Shown in pieces: positions 38,358 through 46,808 of a DNA stretch of 64,000 bases. Both the position numbers and the translations under genes were made by a program. Below the pieces are notes generated by a model. The model was not told the DNA's origin and searched no databases. It saw only the letters and a program-made list of their open reading frames with translations. The DNA is taken from NCBI RefSeq assembly GCF_025685625.1, contig NZ_JAGSYI010000004.1:682001-746000 (forward strand). The letters are read 5' to 3'. Source of the stretch: Acidicapsa acidisoli. GTDB lineage: Bacteria; Acidobacteriota; Terriglobia; Terriglobales; Acidobacteriaceae. Position 1 is the stretch's first letter. Each line of letters starts with the position of its first letter.

Positions 38358-39863
38358 TTGTCTGGAACCTACATTCCGCTCATTTCCTCACTCGCAACAA
38401 AGCCCTTATTTGGCTCCAAATCGGGCGTCCTGCTCTTTGGGTTGGAATGCGCTCTTGGGATAATTTCAGTCGTTCTTGCAGCGGCTCTGGCGCACTGGTC
38501 GGAATGGCTGCTTCCTGTAGCGGTCCTCCTCTACCTTTTGATCGTGGTGCCAACAGCTTTACTTTGCGGATTCTGGCAGGCAGTTACCGTTTCGCTCTCT
38601 GCGGTCGTTATTCATGTTCTCTTTACGGCGCGCCAACCTGCGATCAATGCTGTAGCTGACCCGGCAAATTCCGTAACACTTGTTGCATTTGTTCTAACAG
38701 CCCTTGTGGTAAGCCGACTCTCCGCAAGCGTCACTAGACACGCACATGAGGCGGAGTCCTGGGGAGAACAAATGCACGACCTCTATGAGTTCAGCAGGAG
38801 GACATTGCAAATGAACCTCCACATGGAACCGGGTCCCCAATTAGCTGAACTCATTCATGAAATCTTTGCGCTGGAGGCTGTAGTCGTCTTCGACGCCGAT
38901 TTGCATGAGGTCTATCAAGCTGGATACTGGGGAGTTGACGCGCGCGATCTTGCCCAAAATGCTTATTTTTTTGATAAGTCGGATGAAGATCCCGCCACGG
39001 GTATAGGCCGACGCGTTCTTCGGCTGGGGGCGGTTCCTATTGGAAGCGTTGTGTTACGCGGAGACACAAGTCCACTTACGAACGACTCGATTGCCTCGTT
39101 GATCGCAATATCTTTTGATCGATACCGTGCCTATGTAAATGAGAGCAACATCGAAGCGGAGCACCGCACTGAGCAACTTCGGACAGCTGTGCTCGATAGC
39201 TTGGCGCACGCATATAAGACCCCACTTACTGCAATCCGTGCGGCCAGCACTGGTCTCGGTGAAATGAGCCACCTTACAGAAGCCCAATCGGAGCTTGTCG
39301 CGTTGATCGATGAGCAGACTGGCCTGCTGAATGATTTGACAACCCGTCTACTTGCTACCGCACGTCTGAATGCACAGGAGATCACTATCCATGCCACTTC
39401 AGTCGGCGTCAGTTCATTAATTGAAGAAGTCGTGACTAGTCTCAAAGATCGGCTATCGAGTATGAAGGTTGCAATAAAACTCGAGCGAGATGATTTGAAT
39501 CTTTGCTGTGATCGTCAACTCATGGTCGCGCTGCTTACGCAATACATAGACAACGCCTGTAAGTACTCAACATTTGGCACTACGATCACCATCGGAGTTG
39601 TCCAGTCTAGAAAAGAATTGATTTTCTCGGTGCACAGCTACGGTCCAGTAGTTCCGGTGACTGACCGCGAACGGATCTTCGACCGTTACTATCGTTCCTC
39701 AACATCCTCGAATGGCGCCAGTGGAACCGGAATCGGGCTGTCTGTTTCCAAGCGAATTGCCCGGGTTCACGGCGGTCATGTTTGGGTCACGAGTGATGAG
39801 GAACAAGGGACCATATTTTATGCGGCTATTCCTACCACATTGCACCAGAAAGGATCCGAATGA
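38358..39863 (+). CDS. KdpD-like sensor histidine kinase without the KdpD N-terminal domain
   Basis: A membrane kinase of 501 residues. The first half is a KdpD/DUF4118-type four-helix membrane block (about 25-125: VLLFGLECALGIISVVLAAA; LLPVAVLLYLLIVVPTALL), then a GAF-like region (about 150-260). The HisKA box is LDSLAHAYKTPLTAI, the N-box YIDNACKYS and G2 GTGIGLSVSKRIA. The G1 box reads HSYGPVVP, where DxGxG is usual, so the adenine-binding Asp is absent. The start is a TTG, the only start codon after the upstream stop, with GGAAAGG nearby. The gene overlaps the response-regulator gene by 4 bp. No kdpFABC is present, so potassium control is not implied. Confidence 0.88.
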   Translation: MSGTYIPLISSLATKPLFGSKSGVLLFGLECALGIISVVLAAALAHWSEWLLPVAVLLYLLIVVPTALLCGFWQAVTVSLSAVVIHVLFTARQPAINAVADPANSVTLVAFVLTALVVSRLSASVTRHAHEAESWGEQMHDLYEFSRRTLQMNLHMEPGPQLAELIHEIFALEAVVVFDADLHEVYQAGYWGVDARDLAQNAYFFDKSDEDPATGIGRRVLRLGAVPIGSVVLRGDTSPLTNDSIASLIAISFDRYRAYVNESNIEAEHRTEQLRTAVLDSLAHAYKTPLTAIRAASTGLGEMSHLTEAQSELVALIDEQTGLLNDLTTRLLATARLNAQEITIHATSVGVSSLIEEVVTSLKDRLSSMKVAIKLERDDLNLCCDRQLMVALLTQYIDNACKYSTFGTTITIGVVQSRKELIFSVHSYGPVVPVTDRERIFDRYYRSSTSSNGASGTGIGLSVSKRIARVHGGHVWVTSDEEQGTIFYAAIPTTLHQKGSE

Positions 39864-40651
39864 GCCAAACAGGCCTCCGAATTCTTATTGTAGACGACGA
39901 GCCGGCGATACGCAGAGCGCTACGGCCGCCGCTGCTCGACCTTGGATTTCAGGTAGTTGAAGCCTCCCGAGGGGAAGAGGCAATTCAGCAATTGAGGGCC
40001 GGGACTTTTGATGTGGTTTTGCTTGATATAAACATGCCAGGAATAGGCGGATTGGAGACGCTTCGCCGCATACGATTATTTGCGCCTCGCCTGCCAATCC
40101 TTATGGTGACCGTACGCGACGGAGAAGAAGAAAAAGTCGAAGCGCTGGAGTCGGGAGCTGACGACTATGTCACCAAGCCATTCAGTGCGCGCGAACTAAT
40201 CGCTCGAATCCGAACGGCTGTGCGGCGTATCCAAGCGCCAATCAGGCCCGAAGATGCGCCAATCGAGATTGGCGAGATTCGTCTGCTTCCAATACGTCGT
40301 ATTGTTACCATGCGCGGTCAGGCAATTCACATGACTCGCAAGGAATTTGACATCCTTCACTACCTGATGGCGAACGCAGGAAGAGTTGTGACCTACTCGA
40401 AGCTACTTACAGTGGTATGGGGGGATACATATCGCGAAGAAGTTGAATATCTTAGAACATTCATTCGCCTGCTGCGCAAAAAGCTGTGTGAAGATCCCTC
40501 TAATCCGACATATTTGCATACGGATGCGTACGTCGGGTACCGATTCGTCGACGCACAGGCCTTTGGAGAAATTGCATTGCAACGTTCGCATGAGTTGCAT
40601 CGAGCGGAAGAATCTCCGGAAGCGCTTCCCGATGACCTCTGCTCGAAATGA
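39860..40651 (+). CDS. KdpE-like response regulator
   Basis: An OmpR/KdpE-type regulator of 263 residues, coupled to the kinase by ATGA overlap. The receiver (about 1-120) has the acidic cluster ILIVDDEPAIRR, phospho-acceptor Asp in VVLLDINMPGIGG and Lys in DDYVTKPFSA. The winged helix (about 135-232) contains HMTRKEFDILHYLMANAGRV, VWGDTYREEVEYLRTFIRLL and the wing AYVGYRFVD. A 30-residue tail follows. It converges with the damaged second kinase gene. Targets may include the divergent porin/permease/glnII group or its own operon; only position supports this. Confidence 0.92.
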   Translation: MSQTGLRILIVDDEPAIRRALRPPLLDLGFQVVEASRGEEAIQQLRAGTFDVVLLDINMPGIGGLETLRRIRLFAPRLPILMVTVRDGEEEKVEALESGADDYVTKPFSARELIARIRTAVRRIQAPIRPEDAPIEIGEIRLLPIRRIVTMRGQAIHMTRKEFDILHYLMANAGRVVTYSKLLTVVWGDTYREEVEYLRTFIRLLRKKLCEDPSNPTYLHTDAYVGYRFVDAQAFGEIALQRSHELHRAEESPEALPDDLCSK

Positions 40652-40717
40652 ATTGTGGCCATCCAATACGAAAAATGGATGGCACTATGCGGACATGAAA
40701 GCGACACGGCTTGGGCC

Positions 40718-42343
40718 CTATTTTGCGAGCGCATCGAAGTGAGAGAGGTCGTGCATGGAGTTGACTCCGCCCAGTAGACAGTGGCGAATCCAGCTACAAA
40801 TAGCGCGCCCATCGTCGATAGCCGATCGAGGTTTCCGTGAGAATATGATTTGGATTCCGCGGATCGTCTTCGATTTTTTGCGTAACTGACGAATAAAGGT
40901 ACGAAGATATTCAGGCTCGTTTCCGTACTCCGCTCCCCAGACCCACAGATGAGCGCGATTGGCATCTGCAGCCATCTTTACTGCGGAGAGCCCAATCCCC
41001 GTACCGGCCACCGTTTCTTTCGCCTCGGATGATCTATAAAAGCGTTCAAAGATTAGTTCGCGATCATCTAGATGGACAAGGGAGCCAAAATTATGTGCGG
41101 AGATGAGCAGGTCTGAAGTGCTCTTTCGCACGGCAATTTCGACGGGTGTCCCAGCAGTGGAGTACTTACACGCGTTCTCGATGAACTGAGAAAGAGCTAT
41201 CGTCAGGAGCCCGCGATTGGCGTATACATTAGCCGATTGTGCGTCCATAGTAATCTCGATTGGGTTGCGCTTCGAATCCGAATCACTACCGGATAGTACG
41301 TCCGAAATCAACTCATGAACATTCACTTCCTCCCTCCCTGTGTCAAAATGTTCTGCGTCGAGCTTTGCGGTTTGCAGCAGCCTTGTGCAGAGTTCGTTCA
41401 GGAAAGTCGCTTCTTTATCGATGAGCGATACCATATCGGATTGAGGTGATGCTAACCCTCCCATTTCTATTAAACCTGAACTAGCTGCTTGGATCGCTGT
41501 GAGCGGTGTCTTGAAATCATGAGCCAAAGCATCCAGGACTGCAGCCCTCAACTGCTCGCTTTGTTTCGCTGACTCAGCCCTGTTTTCCTTCTGAGTTACC
41601 TGATAACGCTCCGTCGCAGTTACGGCAAGTGAGGCAGGCGCGTTCAAGACAACAGAACTAAGCTCTCCGTGCACAACAAGGGATCCGACCGAGCGGTTTC
41701 CAATACGAAGAACTCGCCGCATACGTTGAGTTGGCAAATTATCGAATTCCGTGCCTCGCAGGTAACATTTCATCGCTACTTTCTCTTCGCCTCGATTCCA
41801 GTCTCCAGCAGTGGAAATACTACCGGCGCTTGCATCAAATAAAGCCGCACCGCGCACTCCAAATATCCTGTGGATCAAGATAGCGAGCTCCGGACCAAGT
41901 GCCTTGTTCAGGTCGAGTTGTAGAGACCTTTTGCTCAATTCATATAACTGCTCCATGCTTGCTCGCTCTTCTGTCGCTTCCCTTGCGTGCCTAAGCGCCC
42001 TCGCCAATAAGTTACTGATAACCAGTGCCGTTACCTCAAAGGACACAAGTGCAACATATCCGTGTGCACTGGAGACACGAAAACTATAGAGAGGAGATGT
42101 GAAGAAGAAATCCAGGCACGCAGCAGCAGCGCACGAAGTGACCGAAGCTAGCCAGAAGCCGCACAACAACGCCGACGAAATCACAAGGAACAGAAACAAA
42201 AGGCTCATCGTAGGCAGCGATGCGTGGAATAAGATCCCGCAGTAAGTGAGTAGCCCTAGGCCGGCAATCGCTGCTGGGAAGCACCACCATTTGCTGAGAC
42301 GCTGAATCGGCTGGATCCATCTCTTGAGGATCTGATTGTTCAA
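40718..42343 (-). pseudogene. KdpD-like kinase fused by deletion to a response-regulator tail
   Basis: A 541-residue open frame. Residues 1 to about 465 are a KdpD-like kinase paralogous to the one at 38358: a four-helix membrane block, GAF-like region, His box LDALAHDFKTPLTAI, N-box FIENACKYS and G2 GTGIGLSAVKMAAD. G1 is degenerate (AHNFGSLVH). At about 40937-40945 (HLWVWGAEYG) the sequence switches to the winged-helix end of a KdpE-like regulator: EPEYLRTFIRQLRKK, as in VEYLRTFIRLLRKK of the intact regulator. A lost base in the following A-run then shifts the frame; the correct frame reads IEDDPRNPNHILTE and ends GYRRWARYL. The regulator's receiver and most of its effector domain are gone. 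The kinase lacks only its last strands and may or may not be stable. Confidence 0.85.
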
Positions 42344-42533
42344 CGGACTGTTGCTCTCTCAAGTCGATTTGCTGGCAGATTCTATAGAGATTAGTCGCGA
42401 GAGCATCAAGAATACATAAGGATTGCATACAGAGAATATGATAGTCACAAAAGCGGGGAGGCGATTTGATCCACTCCCCGCTCTTCGCTGAATTATACAT
42501 CTAATCAAAATACCCTTGCAGATATCTCAGGCT

Positions 42534-42923
42534 TCATTGAGTCATTGCAGGGCTCGCAAGTCGAAGGTATTTTTCGGAAAGCACACCAGCTTCAGACGCC
42601 TTGTATGCGTAGTACTCATAGAGGTTACGCGCCGAATCGACAGGTCTTGGATACTTGGCGGAAATGCTGGTAGTGAACTGGCTCCGACGCGCCCATTCCT
42701 GCTTCTCGTCCGCAGCCTTCTGAAGGAAGGACTGTTGCTCGTTACCGTAATAGTGCGCGAGAACGTCGTACTGATCCGGAGTATGTGCCTCGTTTACCAG
42801 CTTCTTAAGCTGAGACTGCGTATAGTGCTCGCCCGTCTGCTTGGAAGAGGCCGTTCCTTGCGCATTCCCAAGAGTTGCGAGAGCTAGCGATAGAATGCAC
42901 GCCGTAACACTGGACTGTTTCAT
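42534..42923 (-). CDS. Small secreted helical protein, unknown function
   Basis: A 129-residue exported protein. The signal peptide is at about 1-22 (SSVTACILSLALATLGNAQG). The mature part is charged and helical: YTQSQLKKLVNEAHTPDQYD, LAHYYGNEQQSFLQKAADEK, ARNLYEYYAYKASEAGVLSE. The regular spacing of Tyr, Leu and Ala suggests two long amphipathic helices. Similar short proteins are frequent in acidobacteria, but no function is known to me. It lies alone upstream of (co-oriented with) the fused kinase gene. Confidence 0.7.
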   Translation of the reverse strand: MKQSSVTACILSLALATLGNAQGTASSKQTGEHYTQSQLKKLVNEAHTPDQYDVLAHYYGNEQQSFLQKAADEKQEWARRSQFTTSISAKYPRPVDSARNLYEYYAYKASEAGVLSEKYLRLASPAMTQ

Positions 42924-43830
42924 AGTTTGATTTGCCCCCTATTCCTAATTGTGTGGCCGTAAGCATGAGGGCCGCATAAGGATCGCCATAGGCTTTCGTA
43001 AAACCAGCGCGCTGCACGCGCAATATACCAGCTCTAGCAAGCTTGACAATGACTCTGGATTTTGGACAATCTTGATTTCGCACTGACAAAGGAACCACTG
43101 CATGAGTCGTTTTCAAGCAAAGACCTGAAGCTTGCTTTCAAATTTAAGCTGCATACCTAGCATTTGGCTGTCGTTATTGCGCAGCACTGGAAGTTTGTGT
43201 TTAGCGGGACAACCAAAGTTGTCCGATTCAGCATTCGCCCTTGCGGACATAAAGGCAGACTCGAACCAAAAACATATGTGCAGTGGCTCGAGCCCCTAAT
43301 CCATTTTATCCTGCAGCGCGGGCTGTGAACGATTCTCTTTACTCACAAATAGATCAGTCGATCCCGAAAAGCCAAGAAAATCCTTATAACACCTGATGAA
43401 CTGGAGTGTTGGTTGCACTAAGATTTCCCTGCAGGCGTAGCAAATGGCCTGGAAACTGGGCAAACCGACGCGCCCCATGCGCGAACCGGAGCAGCCACAC
43501 CGGCAGATGTTTCAGATGACCGCCAATATCATCATCGATCGCAGGAAGTCGACAAGACTCTTGGCTTCGATTGCGAATCCCTACACCGTCTCTCTTGCCT
43601 CGTCAGTCATTGGAGTGGCGCGGCGCGACCGACTCTTAGCCAGGCAACACCAGCAGATAGGACCACGGAACAACAACTTCATCACGTTCAAAGACCCTTC
43701 ACGACGACTCTTCCGTCTGTACTTCTCAAAACTCGTCTAAGCCGCCAATGTCCGCTGAAAATGCGCCTTCCGCTTCATACCTCGATTTTATTTATGTAGG
43801 CTGTGGGGCAGAGACTTGTGCTGAGTCTCC
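42924..43830. other. 907-bp gap with no supported gene
   Basis: Short open frames (43444-43740 plus; 43296-43478 minus) show no family and no ribosome site. A compact perfect inverted repeat, GGACAAC-CAAA-GTTGTCC, lies at 43207-43224 and could be a protein-binding site or small hairpin. Nothing else was seen. Confidence 0.45.
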
Positions 43831-44613
43831 CTAAGAGTTTGACTGGGCTCGCACCAGAGACGCAACGAGGAGTTCGAGCTCGGCAGGATTGACGTCGCTC
43901 ACGGCAAGAATGCAGAGGTCTTGTGTGTTGGCGGAGTCAATCGTGAAACCCGCCTGGGTACTGCGCAGCACAGTGACAGGGCCGTTTGCTCGCTGGGTCA
44001 GGAAGATGGAAACCTGGTGCTTGTGAATAGTAAAGAGAAGCAGCGCTGCCGGTTGGCCGTTGAAATAGGTGAGATCTGCACCTATGAGAGTGGTGTCTGG
44101 AGGCAAGGCTGCCGCGTCAGGCAAATTGAAGCTGAAAGGAAGACGGCCCTGAAACCAGGGTTTGACGGTGTGGCGATCCGTGGAGATCACCTGCGGAGTT
44201 GTTCCACTGCCGAGCGTAGCCAGATGCTGGTCGAGAAGCTCGGCGGCGAGCCCATTGGTTCGATGTATCTGGCGCAAACCCAGGATTGACACGACGAGCA
44301 GAATGGCAGCGGCGAGAGCAGCCCAGGCTGTGGGGCGAATAGGGTAGATGCGTCCGATTTTCTTTGTTTGCCGCTGCGATTGGAGCTTCTGCGTGAGGCG
44401 CGCGAGCGATTCAGCCGTCGGCGAAAAGCGATGCCCAGCGTGCGCGGTGGCCGCCTTGAGCTGTGTGGCAGATAGGACTTGAAGCGCACAGGAATGGCAG
44501 TCGTTAAGATGCTGCTTCGCTTCCTGCTGTTCGCCCGCGGGCAGTTCGCCGTCGATGAAGGCGTTGAGTGTGTCTGGGGCGAGATGGTCGACAGGGTCGA
44601 TGCGTGGTGTCAT
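43831..44613 (-). CDS. Zinc-finger anti-sigma factor
   Basis: A single-pass membrane anti-sigma factor of 260 residues. The N-terminal ZAS domain (about 8-60) carries AFIDGELPAGE and the zinc site HLNDCHSC (H-x3-C-x2-C). A TM helix is at about 95-115 (WAALAAAILLVVSILGLRQI). The C-terminal part (about 120-258) is a periplasmic beta domain (DTTLIGADLTYFNGQPAALL). It probably holds the ECF sigma factor encoded two genes upstream. Its ATG overlaps the stop of the chimeric gene before it (ATGA), so translation is coupled along the sigma, chimera, anti-sigma chain. Confidence 0.88.
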   Translation of the reverse strand: MTPRIDPVDHLAPDTLNAFIDGELPAGEQQEAKQHLNDCHSCALQVLSATQLKAATAHAGHRFSPTAESLARLTQKLQSQRQTKKIGRIYPIRPTAWAALAAAILLVVSILGLRQIHRTNGLAAELLDQHLATLGSGTTPQVISTDRHTVKPWFQGRLPFSFNLPDAAALPPDTTLIGADLTYFNGQPAALLLFTIHKHQVSIFLTQRANGPVTVLRSTQAGFTIDSANTQDLCILAVSDVNPAELELLVASLVRAQSNS

Positions 44614-45068
44614 TGGGATTTCCTGTGTTGCAGGATGAGAAGTTGGCAGAGGGTGTCTCGCGCATCCGAGATACGTGAGGTCACAGTGCTGATGGGGATA
44701 TCGAGGATGAGAGCGATGTCTCTGTAGCCAAGTTCTTCTACGTCACATAGAAGAAGAACCTCGCGAAGGGTTGGTTGAAGCTGATTAACCGCAGCGAGAA
44801 GTGCTGGCTGGCTGTCAATGTAGACGAGGTTGTCTCTTTGGGACAGGTTGGTTTTGGCAGTACAGACCGCGCGGGGAGCGAATCGAAGACCTACGCGGGC
44901 GATCGCTGCTTTCAACTCTTTACCGGAAACAACATAGAGCGCGCAAAAGCGGCAGTACTTCACATGGTGCCGAATTTTCTCCTCTTCACCGACGTGCAGC
45001 TCACCGTCGACGAAGCAGTTCAGCGTCCACGGATCAATATGTTTGCTTCGTAGCTTATTTCTAATCAC
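44610..45068 (-). CDS. Chimeric protein: anti-sigma zinc-finger domain fused to sigma region 4
   Basis: A 152-residue open frame that starts at a GTG overlapping the sigma-factor stop (GTGA), six bases after GGGAGGA. Residues 1 to about 65 are a ZAS anti-sigma domain: WTLNCFVDGELHVGEEEKI, then HHVKYCRFCALYVVSGKELK with the H-x3-C-x2-C site. It closely parallels the full anti-sigma downstream. Residues about 80-150 are ECF sigma region 4: LQPTLREVLLLCDVEELGYR, DIALILDIPISTVTSRISDA, parallel to the sigma factor upstream. There is no region 2, linker, TM helix or stop between the two parts. It looks like sigma-anti-sigma-sigma-anti-sigma reduced by one in-frame deletion. It is intact and coupled at both ends, so it is probably expressed. 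Confidence 0.85.
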   Translation of the reverse strand: MIRNKLRSKHIDPWTLNCFVDGELHVGEEEKIRHHVKYCRFCALYVVSGKELKAAIARVGLRFAPRAVCTAKTNLSQRDNLVYIDSQPALLAAVNQLQPTLREVLLLCDVEELGYRDIALILDIPISTVTSRISDARDTLCQLLILQHRKSQ

Positions 45069-45685
45069 AGGGATCCTCCCAGCTGCGGCCGCAAGAGTTC
45101 TCGAAGGGTTTGCCGGGCGCGTGAGACACGGGACATTACCGTGCCGATGGGCACGCCGAGAATCAGGGCGATGTCCTTGTACTTCATCTCCTCGACATCG
45201 CAAAGCAGGAGAACTTCGCGAAGTGATGGCTGAAGCTTCTCGAGAGCGTCTTGCAGGACCTTCTGGTTGTCGAGATGAATGACGTTCTCCTCCGGAGTCG
45301 GGTCGGCTGCAACTATATCGAATGGGGATTCGTGGTCTTCAAGAAAGACCGTGCGGGAAGCAGCAATGCCCGTTCGTGAGGTGAGGAAGGTATTGCGCAG
45401 AATACAAAATATCCAAGCCTTGAAGTTGGTGGAGGGCTGGAAGGAGTCAAAAGCACGGAGAGCTTTGGAGAAAGTCTCTTGAACGATGTCTTCTGCCTCG
45501 GCGGGGTTGCGGGCAAGCCAAAAGGCGTGGTTGTAAAGCGAAACCAGGAGCGGCAAAGCGAGTTCCTCAAAGGTTGCGCTCTGCGTGGTAGTCAACGGCA
45601 TACTGCGGGGTGCCTCGGTCTGTCTGAGCTTGCGTGGTTCTAGCGACATCGCGGATAAAGCAGGTAGACCTTGAGAGCTGAACAT
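45065..45685 (-). CDS. ECF-type RNA polymerase sigma factor
   Basis: A sigma-70 family ECF factor, about 206 residues from the ATG at 45685. The start is uncertain: ATGs at 45649 and 45601 are also in frame, and none has a strong ribosome site. Region 2 contains LPLLVSLYNHAFWLARNPAE, EDIVQETFSKALRAFDSFQ and NFKAWIFCILRNTFL. Region 4 contains LQPSLREVLLLCDVEEMKYK and DIALILGVPIGTVMSRVSRA. The two are joined by the usual acidic linker. It leads a coupled minus-strand chain with the chimera and the anti-sigma factor. It is divergent from the metallophosphoesterase/cytochrome genes 122 bp away, which are plausible targets. Confidence 0.92.
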   Translation of the reverse strand: MFSSQGLPALSAMSLEPRKLRQTEAPRSMPLTTTQSATFEELALPLLVSLYNHAFWLARNPAEAEDIVQETFSKALRAFDSFQPSTNFKAWIFCILRNTFLTSRTGIAASRTVFLEDHESPFDIVAADPTPEENVIHLDNQKVLQDALEKLQPSLREVLLLCDVEEMKYKDIALILGVPIGTVMSRVSRARQTLRELLRPQLGGSL

Positions 45686-45806
45686 CTCTACTGTTAACCA
45701 AATCTCAGACAAATTATTCCATGAATTGTTTTCAGGCCGCTTGGAATAAGGATCGACTTCGCCAGTTTTGTGTAGTGTAGGCAATCACAAAGAAATGGAG
45801 ATCAGT

Positions 45807-46808
45807 ATGAATCGGTTTAAGGAAGACGAAGAAGTACAGGACAGCCAGGCAGTCAGGCAGTCTGCAGGCGATGGCATCGACCGGCGCAATTTTCTTGGAT
45901 GTATGGCGTGGGCAGGCACGGGTCTCCTGTGGTCGATGGTTGGCGGCGTGCCTGCCTCCAGGCTTCTCGCGCAAACAATGAAGGGTGGCCCCTCGGGGGT
46001 TGGGAAGGCAGCGGACTTCACTTTTGTGCAGATCAGCGACAGTCACATAGGCTTTAACAAAGGTGCAAACCCGGATGTGACCGGCACGCTCACCAAGGCG
46101 ATCGATAAGGTCAATCTGGTACCTGCAGGTATGAAGGCGCCCGATTTCATGATCCACACCGGCGACATCACGCAGAACTCCAAGGCAGTGGAGTTCGACA
46201 CAGCCGCACAGGTGATCAAGAGCGCAAAGGTCGGCGAGGTGTTCTACGTTCCCGGCGAGCACGATTTTATCGACGACGGCGAACAGTACAAGGGGCGTTT
46301 CGGCAAAGGAACACAAGGCAATGGCTGGTACAGCTATAACCACAAAGGCGTTCACTTTGTAGGTCTGAATAATTGCGTGCAGGTCGATGCGATGGGCAAC
46401 ATGGGCGGCGATCAATTGGCGTGGCTGAAGTCTGATCTGGCAGGATTGAGCCATTCGACGCCGATCGTAGTATTCGCTCATATTCCGCTGTGGATGGTCT
46501 ATGAAAAGTGGGGCTGGGGCACGAAGGACGGTGAGCAGGCACTCGCCATGCTCAAACCTTTTGGCTCGGTGACCGTCCTCAATGGCCACATTCACCAGGT
46601 TGTCCAGAAAGTGGAAGGCAACGTTGCGTTTCATACCGCCATGGCGACGGCCTTTCCGCAACCAGCCCCAGGAGCCGCGCCGAATCCAGGGCCGATGATG
46701 GTTCCCGCCGGCAAACTCGAAAGCGTGCTCGGAGTGACAAAGGTCCAGCTCGTTCACGGACACGCCCATCTCGCTGTGGTCGATTCAACCTTGGCGGAGA
46801 CGGCTTAA
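45807..46808 (+). CDS. Tat-exported metallophosphoesterase with GEHD motif
   Basis: A calcineurin-like phosphoesterase of 333 residues. The ATG at 45807 follows GGAG by seven bases; an upstream in-frame start at 45768 is unsupported. The Tat signal is DRRNFLGCMAWAGTGLLWSM. Metal motifs are FVQISDSHIGF, MIHTGDITQN, YVPGEHDFIDD, VVFAHIPLW and VLNGHIHQVV. The third motif has Glu where GNHD normally supplies the bridging and general-acid region, a substitution seen in a subgroup of these Tat proteins. The stop overlaps the next start (TAATG), so it is coupled to a cytochrome c gene, which suggests a periplasmic redox-linked role. The substrate is unknown. Confidence 0.88.
   Translation: MNRFKEDEEVQDSQAVRQSAGDGIDRRNFLGCMAWAGTGLLWSMVGGVPASRLLAQTMKGGPSGVGKAADFTFVQISDSHIGFNKGANPDVTGTLTKAIDKVNLVPAGMKAPDFMIHTGDITQNSKAVEFDTAAQVIKSAKVGEVFYVPGEHDFIDDGEQYKGRFGKGTQGNGWYSYNHKGVHFVGLNNCVQVDAMGNMGGDQLAWLKSDLAGLSHSTPIVVFAHIPLWMVYEKWGWGTKDGEQALAMLKPFGSVTVLNGHIHQVVQKVEGNVAFHTAMATAFPQPAPGAAPNPGPMMVPAGKLESVLGVTKVQLVHGHAHLAVVDSTLAETA

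Noticed and set aside
38358-40651. Potassium-responsive KdpDE system
   Set aside because: The kinase lacks the KdpD N-terminal USP/KdpD domain and there is no kdpFABC in the window, so only the fold similarity is stated.
43444-43740. Plus-strand 98-codon open frame
   Set aside because: No ribosome site, no hydrophobic or domain pattern, and composition like random translation.
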